In this document: one piece after another, positions 7,827 through 17,839 of the stretch | Layout of the letters: each line of letters opens with the position of its first letter | How positions within the stretch are numbered: the first letter of the stretch is position 1 | Assembly: GCA_024279095.1 (NCBI GenBank) | Contig: JAJRRY010000069.1 | Location: forward strand, 1-34,721 | Direction: 5' to 3' | DNA length: 34,721 nucleotides | DNA from: Alphaproteobacteria bacterium | GTDB taxonomy: Bacteria > Pseudomonadota > Alphaproteobacteria > Rhizobiales > Aestuariivirgaceae | Translations under genes and position numbers: made by a program | Notes under the pieces: generated by a model | What the model saw: the letters and a program-made list of their open reading frames with translations, nothing else | Told to the model about the DNA's origin: nothing | The model's database searches: none

Positions 7827-10111
7827 GCGGCTTTCCTCCCGACCTTCTCCCGTGCCACTCCGTCCTCGTAAGTGGTCAGAGCGAAATCCCTGTCGAGATT
7901 CCTGTCCATCAGTCCCAGCCGCAAGGAATTTGCGACCACGATGATCGAAGAGGCGGACATGGCCACTGCCGCAAACAGGGGTGAAGCCAGACCGGCCATG
8001 GCCACAGGCACGGCAAAGACGTTGTAGGTGATGGCCCAGACGAAATTCTGCGTCATCAGCCGGCGCGAGCGGACGGAAACCTCACGCGCCAGCCAGACAG
8101 CCCGCAGAGACGAGCCCACGAATACCATGTCGGCGGCCGTGCGCCCGATATCGGACGCCGTGGAAGGCGCCATGGAGGCATACCCGGCAGCCAGTGCCGG
8201 CGCATCATTGATACCGTCTCCGACCATAAGGACCTTGCGGCCGGCCTCGGCAAGCCCCTCCACATAAGCAAGTTTCTGCTGCGGCGACCAGGCGGCCTTC
8301 CATCCGTCCAGCCCCAGCTCCTCCGCTACAGCGCGCACGGGCCCTTCCCTGTCGCCGGAAATCATCTCCACGCGCAGCCCTGCCGCTTTCAACCGGCGAA
8401 TGGTCTCCGCCGCATCCGGCCTCAGAGTGTCGGCGAAGGAAAACACGACCGGCTGGCGCCCCTCCACGGCAAGGGCAAGCTGGGGCATGTCCGAGGACAG
8501 GGCTTTCCTGTCTTCGACATCGCACCAGTCGAGCGCGCCGAGCCGCACGCTGCGTCCACGCCATGTGCCGGAAAGGCCACGTCCCGGATGTTCCACAATG
8601 CCGCTGACGTTTTCCGGCTCGATGCTCCGCTCTTCCACCGCTTTCACGATCGCCCGGGACAGCGGATGGGCAGAGCCCAGAGCCAGTCCCGCCGCAATGG
8701 CCAGAGATTCGATGGATACCGGCCCGCTTTCGGAGAGCCTGGGTTCGCCCATGGTGAGCGTTCCCGTCTTGTCGAAGATCACGGTATCGATGTCCGCCAT
8801 GCGCTCCAGTGCGCTGCCATCCTTGATCATGACGCCATTGCGGAACAGCACGCCTGAGGCGACCACCTGGACTGCCGGAACGGCCAGCCCCAAGGCGCAC
8901 GGGCAGGTGATGATGAGAACCGCAATGGCATGCAACAGGGAGACCGGCCAATTGAAGTCCGTCCACCAGAGCCAGCCGAAAAGGGTGACGCCCGCCAGCA
9001 CATGCACCACCGGAGCATAATATCCGGCCAGTCGATCGGCGAGACGGACATAGGCGGACTTGCTCTCTTCCGCAGTCGCCATGAGGCGAATGATCTCGGA
9101 GAGAAACGTGTCTTCCCCGTGTGCGGTCAGGCGTATCACGACGGGTCCGGTAAGATTCATGGCACCAGCGTAGACCTTGGCGCCGGGACCGACGCGCTCC
9201 GGATTGGATTCGCCCGTGATGAGCGAGACATCCACGTCCGTCTCGCCCTCCTCCACGATGCCGTCCACGGGGATGCGTTCACCGGCGGCCACCAGCACCC
9301 GCATGCCGTTCTGCAGGGCATCCATGGGCAGGAACCGCTTGCGGCCTTCTTCATCCAGAACCGTGGCTCCCGTGGCGGCCAGCGTCATCAGCTGGGAGAC
9401 GGCAGAACGGGCACGAGCACGCATCCTGTGATCCAGGTAACGCCCGATGAGCAGGAAAAAGAGCAGCGAGACGGCCGCATCGAAGTAGGCATGCTGCTGA
9501 TGATTCGCCACTTGATAGAGGCTCATCATCGCTGCCGTCAGCACAGCCAGCGATATGGGAACGTCCATGTTCATGCGCGCCCGCGACAGGGCATTCCAGG
9601 CGGAGCGGAAGAATGGCCGTCCCGCATAGGCGATGGCCGGAAGGGCAAGAAGAGCCGAAACCCAGTGGAAGAAGTCGCGCGTGGCGCCTTCTGCACCCGC
9701 CCACACGGAAATGGACAGGAACATGATATTGCCGGCGGCGAAACCCGCGACCGCAAGAGCGCGCAGGAGCTCGCGCGATTCCCGGTCATCCACGCCGAAA
9801 CCGGCGTCGGAGGGGTCGAAGGGCCGGGCCGCATAGCCCAGCTCGTCAAGTTTCGAAACGACGCTCTCCGGATCGAAGCCCGGATCCGTCCAGCGGGCAC
9901 GCACCTGCTTCAGGGAGAAGTTGACGCGGGCGTCCTTCAAGCCGGGCAGCTCCTTCAGCCCCTTCTCGATGGTGGAGATGCAGGCGGCACAATGAATGCC
10001 GGGTACCACGAGGTTCAGCTCGTTCTCGCCATCGGTATTCTGCCGCACCCATATGGCTGCGCTGCCGGGAGCGGCACACTCGTCATCATATCTGACGCCG
10101 CAACAACCCAC
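7823..10111 (-). CDS. ccoI: Heavy-metal (copper) translocating P1B-type ATPase, CcoI/FixI type
   Basis: HMA motif HCAACISTIEKGL, membrane CPCALGLA, phosphorylation site DKTGTLT, GDGINDAPALA; sits between ccoH and ccoS. Confidence 0.95.
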   Translation of the reverse strand: MGCCGVRYDDECAAPGSAAIWVRQNTDGENELNLVVPGIHCAACISTIEKGLKELPGLKDARVNFSLKQVRARWTDPGFDPESVVSKLDELGYAARPFDPSDAGFGVDDRESRELLRALAVAGFAAGNIMFLSISVWAGAEGATRDFFHWVSALLALPAIAYAGRPFFRSAWNALSRARMNMDVPISLAVLTAAMMSLYQVANHQQHAYFDAAVSLLFFLLIGRYLDHRMRARARSAVSQLMTLAATGATVLDEEGRKRFLPMDALQNGMRVLVAAGERIPVDGIVEEGETDVDVSLITGESNPERVGPGAKVYAGAMNLTGPVVIRLTAHGEDTFLSEIIRLMATAEESKSAYVRLADRLAGYYAPVVHVLAGVTLFGWLWWTDFNWPVSLLHAIAVLIITCPCALGLAVPAVQVVASGVLFRNGVMIKDGSALERMADIDTVIFDKTGTLTMGEPRLSESGPVSIESLAIAAGLALGSAHPLSRAIVKAVEERSIEPENVSGIVEHPGRGLSGTWRGRSVRLGALDWCDVEDRKALSSDMPQLALAVEGRQPVVFSFADTLRPDAAETIRRLKAAGLRVEMISGDREGPVRAVAEELGLDGWKAAWSPQQKLAYVEGLAEAGRKVLMVGDGINDAPALAAGYASMAPSTASDIGRTAADMVFVGSSLRAVWLAREVSVRSRRLMTQNFVWAITYNVFAVPVAMAGLASPLFAAVAMSASSIIVVANSLRLGLMDRNLDRDFALTTYEDGVAREKVGRKAA

Positions 10112-10123
10112 TTTTCAACCGCC

Positions 10124-10612
10124 TCATTCAGGCTTGACGATGAATTCCGCCTCGGAACGCCACACCAGTTCGGGACCGCGATGAAAACGCGTCTCGATGC
10201 GCCAGCCGCCGGTCTTCAGTTCCTGCGTGGTCTCGTAGACACCGATCTTGCGCTCCTGCAGTTCCACAGTGAAGTCCTCGCGGTTGCCAGCCGGCCGCCC
10301 CAGCGTGGCAACGGCGCGCAAACCGGTTACGGGGCGCCCCTTTCTGTCCACGAGGGAAACGGCAATCCGTCCGTCCGGCTCGATGACCACGGTGCTCTTC
10401 CAGCCCTTGGCCAGCATGGCCCGCGCCTTGGCCGCCTCCTTGTTGAACTTGATGGAAGCCTCGTAGCCGTTGCCGGGCAGCTTGCCGGTCCAGCTCCGGT
10501 TGGACTGATAGACAAGCAGGATGTTGGCGGCAAAGATGACGCCGAAGAAGGCTGCAAGCATGAGGAAGACATGCCTGCCGGTCAGTCGGAATTCCTTTTC
10601 TGCCTGTGGCAT
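10124..10612 (-). CDS. ccoH: FixH/CcoH family protein
   Basis: MPQAEKEFRLTGRHVFLMLAAFFGVIFAANILLVYQSNRSWTG...NGYEASIKFN: N-terminal TM plus FixH-like region, located between ccoG and ccoI. Confidence 0.9.
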   Translation of the reverse strand: MPQAEKEFRLTGRHVFLMLAAFFGVIFAANILLVYQSNRSWTGKLPGNGYEASIKFNKEAAKARAMLAKGWKSTVVIEPDGRIAVSLVDRKGRPVTGLRAVATLGRPAGNREDFTVELQERKIGVYETTQELKTGGWRIETRFHRGPELVWRSEAEFIVKPE

Positions 10613-10673
10613 GTGCTCCGCTCCCAGATGTGTGGGACGGGGCGTTCCGTGCCCCGTCCCGACGCATGTTAGG

Positions 10674-12185
10674 CTATTTTTTCGGCGCTTCAAAGATGGC
10701 TTTCTTCTGCGCCGTTTCCTCTACCTTGCCGTCCTTGCCCAGCGCTTCGATGCGGAAGGCAAACTCCTGATGCGCGGACGTCAGCTTCTTCGGGTCGGCC
10801 GTCACATAGACCTTCAGCGTGCGCGCCTTGTTGCTTTCCACGGGAATGTCGAAACTGCGCGCCGGCGGCTTGTCGATGCCGTTGATCGTCATTTTCGCGC
10901 CCTCCAGTCCGACGATGGAAACACGGAATGTGCGTGGCTCGAGCTGCATGTTGAGCAGGCGCAGCGTATAGCCATTGCGGATCTCGCCGCTGGAGAGCTG
11001 AACGAAAAGCGGATTGCGGTCGTGCACCACGTTGATCTGCAGCCGGTCACGGAAGGTCAGATGCAGGAAGATGCCGATACCGATGAGCGTCCAGACCGTG
11101 AGATAGACGATGGTGCGCGGGCGGATGAAGCTGCGCCAGGTGAAATTGACGTCCTTGCCGGTGACGTGCTCGTTGTAGGTCTTCACATTGGTATAGGAGA
11201 TCAGGCCTTTCGGCTTGCCGATCTTCTCCATCACCGAATCGCAGGCATCGATGCACAGGGCGCAGGTGATGCAGGCGAGCTGCTGACCGTCCCGAATGTC
11301 GATGCCGGTCGGGCAGACGGCATGGCACAAGCCGCAATCTATGCAGTCGCCATAGCTGATTTCCGGATGCTTCTTGTGGTCGCGCTTGGAACCGCGTGGC
11401 TCGCCGCGCCAGTCGTTGTAGGTCACCGTGAGGGTGTCCTCGTCCACCATGGCCCCCTGGATGCGCGGCCACGGGCACATGTAGATGCATACCTGTTCGC
11501 GCATGAAGCCGGCAAAGACCAGCGTTATGGTACCCATGATCGCGATGGTGGAATAGGCCACCGAAGGCGCCTGGCCGGTAAAGACCTCCTTGAACAGCGT
11601 CGGAGCGTCGGCAAAGTAGAGAATGAAGGTCAGGGACGTGCCATAGGCTATGACGGCCCAAATGAAATACTTCAGGGCCCGTTTGAAAACCTTCTCCATC
11701 GTCCAGGGCGCCTTGTCCAGACGCATCTGGGCGTTGCGATCGCCTTCGATGAGCCGATCGACATGCATGAACAGATCCGTCCAGACGGTCTGCCAGCAGC
11801 CATAGCCGCACCAGGCACGACCGAACATGGCCGTCAGAATGAAAAGACCGATCCCCGCCATGATGAGCAGGCCGGCGATGTAGTAGAACTCCTGTGGCCA
11901 GATCTCGATCCAGAAGAAGTAGAAGCGGCGGTGCGCCAGATCGACAAGAACGGCCTGGTCCGGCAGACCCGGGCCACGATCCCAGCGAAGCCATGGCGTG
12001 ATGAAGTAGACGAGCAGGGCAATCAGGCCGAATGCGCTCTTCAGGTTGCGGAACTTTCCACTGACTGCCTTGGGATAGACTTTCTTGCGTGCTGCATACA
12101 GCTTGCCCGGCTTCGACTGGTCATGCGGCTGCTTCTGGCTTGCGGGTCTGGTGTCCTTCTTGGTGGTATTGACGACTTCAACCAT
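10674..12185 (-). CDS. ccoG: cbb3 oxidase accessory protein CcoG (polyferredoxin); a GTG start at 12236 is possible
   Basis: Multiple TM segments, AWCGYGCWQTVWTDLF, CGLCHAVCPTGIDIRDGQQLACITCALCIDAC Fe-S clusters, C-terminal Ig-like domain. Confidence 0.94.
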   Translation of the reverse strand: MVEVVNTTKKDTRPASQKQPHDQSKPGKLYAARKKVYPKAVSGKFRNLKSAFGLIALLVYFITPWLRWDRGPGLPDQAVLVDLAHRRFYFFWIEIWPQEFYYIAGLLIMAGIGLFILTAMFGRAWCGYGCWQTVWTDLFMHVDRLIEGDRNAQMRLDKAPWTMEKVFKRALKYFIWAVIAYGTSLTFILYFADAPTLFKEVFTGQAPSVAYSTIAIMGTITLVFAGFMREQVCIYMCPWPRIQGAMVDEDTLTVTYNDWRGEPRGSKRDHKKHPEISYGDCIDCGLCHAVCPTGIDIRDGQQLACITCALCIDACDSVMEKIGKPKGLISYTNVKTYNEHVTGKDVNFTWRSFIRPRTIVYLTVWTLIGIGIFLHLTFRDRLQINVVHDRNPLFVQLSSGEIRNGYTLRLLNMQLEPRTFRVSIVGLEGAKMTINGIDKPPARSFDIPVESNKARTLKVYVTADPKKLTSAHQEFAFRIEALGKDGKVEETAQKKAIFEAPKK

Positions 12186-12328
12186 GGCTTGCGCCCCTGT
12201 GAGTTCCTGATCCGCCACATCTTGCGTGGCCTCCACGAGCCCCGGAATGGCCCTGAAATTTCAAATGGATAAAAAGATCGGGTCGTACTGCGGACGACTC
12301 TTGAGGGAAACTTGCCGGATTGAAAAAA

Positions 12329-12342
12329 TTGATCTGTGACAA
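12329..12342. promoter_or_regulatory. FNR/FixK-type box upstream of ccoG
   Basis: TTGATCTGTGACAA matches TTGAT-N4-ATCAA at 8 of 10 positions; lies in the ccoP-ccoG intergenic region. Confidence 0.5.
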
Positions 12343-12501
12343 TGTTACTTCATTTTTGCCGACGGCCGTGTTCGGAGACAACTTGCCGCGCGGCATTTTC
12401 GCCTTATGGAAGGCTGCGCCGCCTTCATGAAACGGGGATGGCGCCGAACGCCATCCCCATTATCTCGTGTATCCGGCTCATGGCGGATTCCGCCATGATC
12501 A

Positions 12502-13383
12502 TCAGGACTTGGCACCACCACCCAGAGAATGGACGTATATGGTGAGCGCCTTGATGGTCGCCGGGTCAAGGCGTCCCTTCCATGCCGGCATGACGCCGTG
12601 CTTCGGCTTCATGATCTGGGACTTAATGGCCTCCCGGGTGCCAGAATACAGCCAGATGCCATCGGACAGACGCGGACCACCGGCATCCTGGATGCCTTCG
12701 CCCTTGTCACCATGGCAACCGTTGCAGCCGGCCTCCTCCATGAAGACCTTCTCGCCTTCCTTGGCCTTTGCCTCGTCATGCGGCTGACCGGACAGCTTCA
12801 GGACATATTCCACCACCGCATTGATCTGCTGCGGCTCCAGCTGCTCGCCGAAAGCCGGCATCTCGGACTGGCGGGTATCCTCATTGGTATCCGGATTGTA
12901 ACGGGCGCCGTTGGTGATCGTGTAATGGATCGCCTCCAGCGTACCGCCCCAGATCCAGTCGTCATCGTTGAGGTTCGGATAGCCCGGACCACCCTGCGCA
13001 CCGGAGCCGTGGCACTGCACGCAGTTGGCCTTGAAGGCCGCCTTGCCCATGTTCACGGCGAATTCGCGCAGCTCGGGATCCTTGCTGATCTCTTCCAGCG
13101 ACAGTTTCTCGAGCTTGGCGAGTTTTTCGCCGCGGGCCTTCTTCACCGCATCGAGCTCCGCCTGGAGCTCCATGCGGTTCGTGGTTCCCAGAAGGCCCTT
13201 CGTATTGGTCTTCACGAGCGGGATGGCGGGATAGGCGATCATGTAGCCGATGCCCCAGATGATGGTGGCGTAGAAGGTCCACACCCACCATCGCGGCAGC
13301 GGCGTGTTGAGCTCCTTGATGCCGTCCCATTCGTGACCGGTCGTCTCCGTACCGGTAACTTCGTCTTTCTCAGGATTGGCCAT
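12502..13383 (-). CDS. ccoP: cbb3-type cytochrome c oxidase subunit III (diheme)
   Basis: HEWDGIKELNTPLPRWWVWTFYATIIWGIGYMIAYPAIP followed by two CxxCH motifs (CVQCH, CNGCH). Confidence 0.97.
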   Translation of the reverse strand: MANPEKDEVTGTETTGHEWDGIKELNTPLPRWWVWTFYATIIWGIGYMIAYPAIPLVKTNTKGLLGTTNRMELQAELDAVKKARGEKLAKLEKLSLEEISKDPELREFAVNMGKAAFKANCVQCHGSGAQGGPGYPNLNDDDWIWGGTLEAIHYTITNGARYNPDTNEDTRQSEMPAFGEQLEPQQINAVVEYVLKLSGQPHDEAKAKEGEKVFMEEAGCNGCHGDKGEGIQDAGGPRLSDGIWLYSGTREAIKSQIMKPKHGVMPAWKGRLDPATIKALTIYVHSLGGGAKS

Positions 13384-13388
13384 TGGTT

Positions 13389-13550
13389 TCAGTCCTTGAT
13401 CTCGTCATCGTCCAGTGGCGTGCGGGCCAGCTCCTCGTAAATCTTCGTGGATCCCGGCCGGAAGACGAAGATCAGCATCCCGACAAAGAACACGCCGAAG
13501 AGCACGGTCGCTATGGTTCCCGCGTAATTTGCCACCGTTTCGTAGGTCAT
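13389..13550 (-). CDS. ccoQ: cbb3-type cytochrome c oxidase subunit CcoQ
   Basis: Reverse translation MTYETVANYAGTIATVLFGVFFVGMLIFVFRPGSTKIYEELARTPLDDDEIKD*; short single-TM protein between ccoO and ccoP. Confidence 0.92.
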   Translation of the reverse strand: MTYETVANYAGTIATVLFGVFFVGMLIFVFRPGSTKIYEELARTPLDDDEIKD

Positions 13551-13555
13551 TGCCC

Positions 13556-14314
13556 TTACCTCAGATTCTCGACGTTCGATTCATCGAAGGTCTTGAAGTC
13601 GACGAGGGTTCCGAGCATCTGGAGATAGGCGATAAGCGCGTCCATCTCGGTGATCTTCTTCGGATTGCCGTCGAAGTCACGCGCCTTGACCTCGGTCGCG
13701 CTTCCGAAAACTTCCTTTCCGTAGCGCTTGATGAGGCCATCCGTCTCCTCGCCCGTCGCCTGCGCCACCAGATCCGCCTTGGCGTTCTGGATCATCTCGT
13801 CGGTGTAAGGAACACCGAGCATGCGCAGGGCTTTCAGATGATCGGAGATATCGTCGAACTTCAGCTCGGTCTTCGCCAGGAAGGGATATCCCGGCATGAC
13901 CGACTCGGGCACGACCGAACGCGGATCGATGAGGTGCTGACGGTGCCACTTGTCGGAATAGCGACCGCCGACACGGGCCAGATCCGGACCGGTACGCTTG
14001 GAACCCCACTGGAAGCCGTGATCGTACATGCTCTCGGCAGCCAGCGAGTAATGGCCGTAACGCTCCACCTCGTCACGGAAGGGACGGATCATCTGCGAAT
14101 GGCAGAGATAGCATCCCTCGCGGACGTAGATGTTGCGTCCAGCCAGCTCGAGAGGGGTGTAGGGCCGCATGCCTTTCACCTTCTCGATGGTGTTGTCGAG
14201 CCAGAACAGGGGAATGATCTCGACGAGACCACCCACCGTGACCACGATGAAAGACAGGATCAGAAGCAGTGTCGCACTGCGTTCGACCTTGTCGTGCTTG
14301 TCCATGATACCCAT
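13556..14314 (-). CDS. ccoO: cbb3-type cytochrome c oxidase subunit II (monoheme)
   Basis: [61 protein letters not shown]. Confidence 0.97.
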   Translation of the reverse strand: MGIMDKHDKVERSATLLLILSFIVVTVGGLVEIIPLFWLDNTIEKVKGMRPYTPLELAGRNIYVREGCYLCHSQMIRPFRDEVERYGHYSLAAESMYDHGFQWGSKRTGPDLARVGGRYSDKWHRQHLIDPRSVVPESVMPGYPFLAKTELKFDDISDHLKALRMLGVPYTDEMIQNAKADLVAQATGEETDGLIKRYGKEVFGSATEVKARDFDGNPKKITEMDALIAYLQMLGTLVDFKTFDESNVENLR

Positions 14315-14333
14315 TGTGCTTCACTCCCCTGCT

Positions 14334-15941
14334 TCAGGCCTTGGCCACTTCGAGGGCAGCCTCGGAAGCACGGACGTTGCCGCGCACCGTCTGCCAGAAG
14401 TTGTACGCCATGAGCAGGCCGCCGGTCAGGTACAGAGCACCGCCCAGGGCACGGATGACGTAGTACGGATGCATCGCCTCCACCGTCTCCGCAAAGGAGT
14501 ACACCAGGAAGCCCTGCGCATCATACTCGCGCCACATCAGGCCCTGCATGATGCCCGAGACCCACATGGAAGCCGCATAGAGCACGATGCCCAGCGTCGC
14601 CAGCCAGAAGTGCCAGCTCACCAGAGTGTAGGAATACAGGCGCTCGCGGTTCCACAGCCGCGGGAACAGGTAGTAGAGCGAGCCCATGGTGATCATGCCG
14701 ACCCAGCCCAGAGCACCGGAGTGCACGTGACCGACCGTCCAGTCGGTGTAGTGCGACAGGGCGTTCACGGACTTGATGGCCATCATCGGACCTTCGAAGG
14801 TGGACATGCCATAGAAGGCCACGGCGATCACCAGCATGCGGAGCACCGGATCCGTACGCAGCTTGTCCCAGGCACCGGAGAGGGTCATCAGGCCGTTGAT
14901 CATGCCGCCCCAGGAGGGCATCCACAGGATCACCGACATGACCATGCCCAGCGTCTGCACCCAGTCGGGCAGCGCCGTGTAGTGCAGATGGTGCGGGCCG
15001 GCCCAGATGTAGGTGAAGATCAGCGCCCAGAAGTGCACGATCGACAGCCTGTAGGAGTAGACCGGGCGGTTGGCGCGCTTCGGCACGAAGTAGTACATCA
15101 TGCCCAGGAAGCCGGCAGTCAGGAAGAAGCCCACCGCATTGTGGCCGTACCACCACTGGGTGATGGCGTCAGGCGCACCGGAGAGCAGCGCATAGCTCTT
15201 GCTGCCGAAGAAGGACACCGGCAGAGCCAGGTTGTTACCGATGTGCAGCATCGCGATGGTCACGATGAAGGAAAGATAGAACCAGTTGGCCACGTAGATG
15301 TGGGATACCTTGCGCTTCACGATGGTGCCGAAGAACACCAGGAAGTAGGCAACCCAGACGACGGTGAGCCAGAGATCCACGTACCACTCGGGCTCGGCAT
15401 ACTCCCGGCTCTGGGTGACGCCGAGCACGTAGCCGCTGGCGGCCAGCACGATGAACAGCTGGTAGCCCCAGAAAACGAACCAGGCCAGATTGCCGAATGC
15501 CAGCCGCGTCTTGTTGGTGCGCTGCACCACGTAGAACGATGTGGCGATCAGGGCGTTTCCGCCGAAGGCGAAGATCACCGCCGAGGTGTGCACCGGGCGC
15601 AGGCGACCGAAGTTGGTCAGCGGGAAATCCATGTTCAGGAAGGGGAACGCCAGCTCCGATGCCACATAGACGCCCATGGTGAAGCCCACAATGCCCCAGA
15701 AGACCGTGGCGATCACACCGGCCTTCACGACGTCGTCCATGTATTCCCCTTCATCGGCGGCGGAAGCGCCGTCGAACTTCGTGCTGCGCGCCAGGTAGAT
15801 CAGTCCCAGTACCGTGGCGAGCAGGAAGATGATGGCGTGGATGGCGTAAGGCGTGTCCTTCGCATTTGCCCACATGATGATGGACAGAATGGAAAACAGC
15901 CCCAGCACGGCCATCTGCGCTAGTCTGACTGTAACCCCCAT
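14334..15941 (-). CDS. ccoN: cbb3-type cytochrome c oxidase subunit I
   Basis: [30 protein letters not shown]...[24 protein letters not shown]...[13 protein letters not shown]...[15 protein letters not shown]. Confidence 0.98.
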   Translation of the reverse strand: MGVTVRLAQMAVLGLFSILSIIMWANAKDTPYAIHAIIFLLATVLGLIYLARSTKFDGASAADEGEYMDDVVKAGVIATVFWGIVGFTMGVYVASELAFPFLNMDFPLTNFGRLRPVHTSAVIFAFGGNALIATSFYVVQRTNKTRLAFGNLAWFVFWGYQLFIVLAASGYVLGVTQSREYAEPEWYVDLWLTVVWVAYFLVFFGTIVKRKVSHIYVANWFYLSFIVTIAMLHIGNNLALPVSFFGSKSYALLSGAPDAITQWWYGHNAVGFFLTAGFLGMMYYFVPKRANRPVYSYRLSIVHFWALIFTYIWAGPHHLHYTALPDWVQTLGMVMSVILWMPSWGGMINGLMTLSGAWDKLRTDPVLRMLVIAVAFYGMSTFEGPMMAIKSVNALSHYTDWTVGHVHSGALGWVGMITMGSLYYLFPRLWNRERLYSYTLVSWHFWLATLGIVLYAASMWVSGIMQGLMWREYDAQGFLVYSFAETVEAMHPYYVIRALGGALYLTGGLLMAYNFWQTVRGNVRASEAALEVAKA

Positions 15942-16083
15942 CTTTCCCTCTCTATTGCTATGTTCAAGATAAACGGGTCGTTTCGCTATCAGCGCCGGTT
16001 CCTGGCTCCTCCAGCCCGTCTCCCGAAACCGGGAGGGGGCTCCCCCGCATCACGCAAGGCCGAACCGACAAGAAGCGCCAAGC

Positions 16084-16097
16084 GTGATCCAAGTCAT
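16084..16097. promoter_or_regulatory. Degenerate FNR/FixK-type box, ccoN/hemerythrin divergent region
   Basis: GTGATCCAAGTCAT, degenerate match to TTGAT-N4-ATCAA; 38 bp from the next box. Confidence 0.35.
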
Positions 16098-16121
16098 GCT
16101 CTTAACACATTTTTCCGGGTG

Positions 16122-16135
16122 TTGATCTGGGTCAT
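16122..16135. promoter_or_regulatory. FNR/FixK-type box, ccoN/hemerythrin divergent region
   Basis: TTGATCTGGGTCAT: perfect left half-site and 3 of 5 in the right half-site. Confidence 0.5.
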
Positions 16136-16220
16136 TGCGTCCTGCGACAGTTTGCTCGATTCAACATAGTTCAGAGGTCGGAAATTCCGGCCAGATTGAC
16201 ATGCATCATCCTTTCCGGAA

Positions 16221-16234
16221 TTGACCTGGATCAA
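16221..16234. promoter_or_regulatory. FNR/FixK-type box at the hemerythrin start
   Basis: TTGACCTGGATCAA, 9 of 10 match to TTGAT-N4-ATCAA; 20 bp before the ATG at 16254. Confidence 0.65.
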
Positions 16235-16253
16235 GCTTTCACGGAAGTCCGCC

Positions 16254-16772
16254 ATGCAGGCCAGCGCAACCTTCCCGCAAGAGGACCCGTTCGCCCTCCT
16301 TCTCGAGGATCACGCGAAGCAGTGGGAACTGTGCGGATGGCTGGAAAAAATCGCCGACGGCCTGCCCAACGACGTGCCCCGCGACCTGTGTGCCTTGGCG
16401 GCGCACAGCCTGCGCACCGACATGCCGCGCCACCATCGGGAGGAGGAGGAAGGCCTCTTTCCCCTGCTGATCGCCAGAGCCGAAGACGGGGACCTGGCAG
16501 ACGAGATCATTGCCAAGCTCAGTGAGGAGCACGCCTCCGACGAGGGCTTCGCCGAGGAACTCGTGGACATCCTGGAGGGTCTGGAGCGAGGGGAACCAGC
16601 GGACAATCCGGACATGCTGGGTTACATGCTGCGCGGCTTCTTCGAGAATTACCGCCGGCACATCCACTGGGAGAACACGGTTCTCATACCACTGGCCAGA
16701 CGCCGCCTGACGGCAGCGGATGTGCGCGAGATGCTGGAGCGGATGTTGCGGCTGCGGGCCACGGTATTCTGA
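16254..16772 (+). CDS. Hemerythrin domain-containing protein
   Basis: FALLLEDHAKQWELCGWL...PRHHREEEEGLFPLL...LSEEHASDEGFAEEL...YRRHIHWENTVLIPLA: H, HxxxE, H, HxxxE pattern of hemerythrin cation-binding domains. The ORF track's TTG start at 16221 lies inside an FNR-type box, so I use the ATG. Confidence 0.88.
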   Translation: MQASATFPQEDPFALLLEDHAKQWELCGWLEKIADGLPNDVPRDLCALAAHSLRTDMPRHHREEEEGLFPLLIARAEDGDLADEIIAKLSEEHASDEGFAEELVDILEGLERGEPADNPDMLGYMLRGFFENYRRHIHWENTVLIPLARRRLTAADVREMLERMLRLRATVF

Positions 16773-16807
16773 CGGACGGAACGGGCTGCCGCATCCATTC
16801 CGTCCGT
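16772..16807. repeat. Inverted repeat between convergent hemerythrin and usp genes
   Basis: ACGGACGGAA-N16-TTCCGTCCGT, perfect 10-bp arms without an obvious T tract. Confidence 0.6.
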
Positions 16808-16862
16808 GTGCACGCACATGCCGTTGCATTCATGCGGGAACACTCCCGCCCCCACCGGATCA

Positions 16863-17702
16863 TCAATGCGAGAAGATCACCGGTACCGTCATGTGATCCA
16901 TGAGATGCTGGGTGGCGCCCCCGAAGACGTACTCCCGCAGGCGGGAATGCCCCCAGGCGCCGATCACGAGCATGTCCGCGCCGGTATCGGCGACATGATT
17001 GAGCAGCGCCTCGCCGACGCCGATACCTCCGGAGACCACTTCCTCGGCAACGGCATTCACATCATGGCGCGCCAGTGCGGCCGCCATGTCGGCTCCGGGC
17101 AGATCCTCCGCGCCCTCGTCCTTCATTGGATCGACCCAGGCGAGATGGACCTTTTCAGCCTTCTGCAGAACCGGCAGGGCATCATAGACGGCTCTGGCCG
17201 CTTCCCGGGTGGCGTTCCAGCCGCAGACGATCTCCCTGCCCGCTCCGGCGAAGCTGCCCATGCGCGGCACGAACAATACAGGCCGCCCGCTCTCCATGAC
17301 GATACGTTCCGCAAAGTCGCTCTCGATGTCGGCGATCTCTTCGCCGGACGGCTGGGAGGCAACGACGAGGTCGCTGCGCAGGGCATGGGCGATGACCGTA
17401 TCGGCGACAAGGGGGGACATTGAATGCTCAAGACGCCACTCATGGCGTATCATGTTCCGCTCGCAATGGTCCTCGAATCGCCTGCGGACCTCTTCGGCCT
17501 GTTCCTCGAAGGCCCGGCGCTGGGTCTCGAAGAATTCCGGCGGCACATGGAGCGTCACCACGGGATAGACGCGCATGGCGGGAATCACGAACAGACCGGC
17601 AAGGTGCGCATCATGCTGCAGCGCCAGTCCGCCGGCCACTTCCAGCAAGGCATCCAGACGCTCCGGATCGTTGAGAGAGACGAGGATGGTCTTCAATGTC
17701 AT
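16863..17702 (-). CDS. Universal stress protein, tandem UspA domains
   Basis: MTLKTILVSLNDPERLDALLEVAGGLA...LVVASQ... and a second domain ending ADMLVIGAWGHSRLREYVFGGATQHLMDHMTVPVIFSH (G-2x-G-9x-G type motif). Confidence 0.92.
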   Translation of the reverse strand: MTLKTILVSLNDPERLDALLEVAGGLALQHDAHLAGLFVIPAMRVYPVVTLHVPPEFFETQRRAFEEQAEEVRRRFEDHCERNMIRHEWRLEHSMSPLVADTVIAHALRSDLVVASQPSGEEIADIESDFAERIVMESGRPVLFVPRMGSFAGAGREIVCGWNATREAARAVYDALPVLQKAEKVHLAWVDPMKDEGAEDLPGADMAAALARHDVNAVAEEVVSGGIGVGEALLNHVADTGADMLVIGAWGHSRLREYVFGGATQHLMDHMTVPVIFSH

Positions 17703-17809
17703 GGCGAAATCTCCTGCTGGCAAATGGTCACGCCCCCGCGCGGCCCTGATCCGGGCAATCCGCTGTACCGGATATGGGGACAGTCTCGCCGTTATGGAAG
17801 GGGCGAACC

Positions 17810-17823
17810 TTGACCGGGATCAA
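17810..17823. promoter_or_regulatory. FNR/FixK-type box upstream of usp
   Basis: TTGACCGGGATCAA, 9 of 10 match to TTGAT-N4-ATCAA; between the fnr-like gene and usp. Confidence 0.65.
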
Positions 17824-17839
17824 CGCGGGAGAGCAGCGT

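Noticed and set aside
8930-10672. 580-aa + strand ORF
   Set aside because: Antisense to ccoI/ccoH; composition typical of shadow ORFs in GC-rich DNA.
10521-12272. 583-aa + strand ORF
   Set aside because: Antisense to ccoG, which has clear Fe-S motifs on the reverse strand.
14169-15923. 584-aa + strand ORF
   Set aside because: Antisense to ccoN; His/Gln/Asp-rich shadow ORF.
16772-16807. Inverted repeat considered as a rho-independent terminator
   Set aside because: Perfect stem but 16-nt loop and no T tract on either strand; kept only as an inverted repeat.
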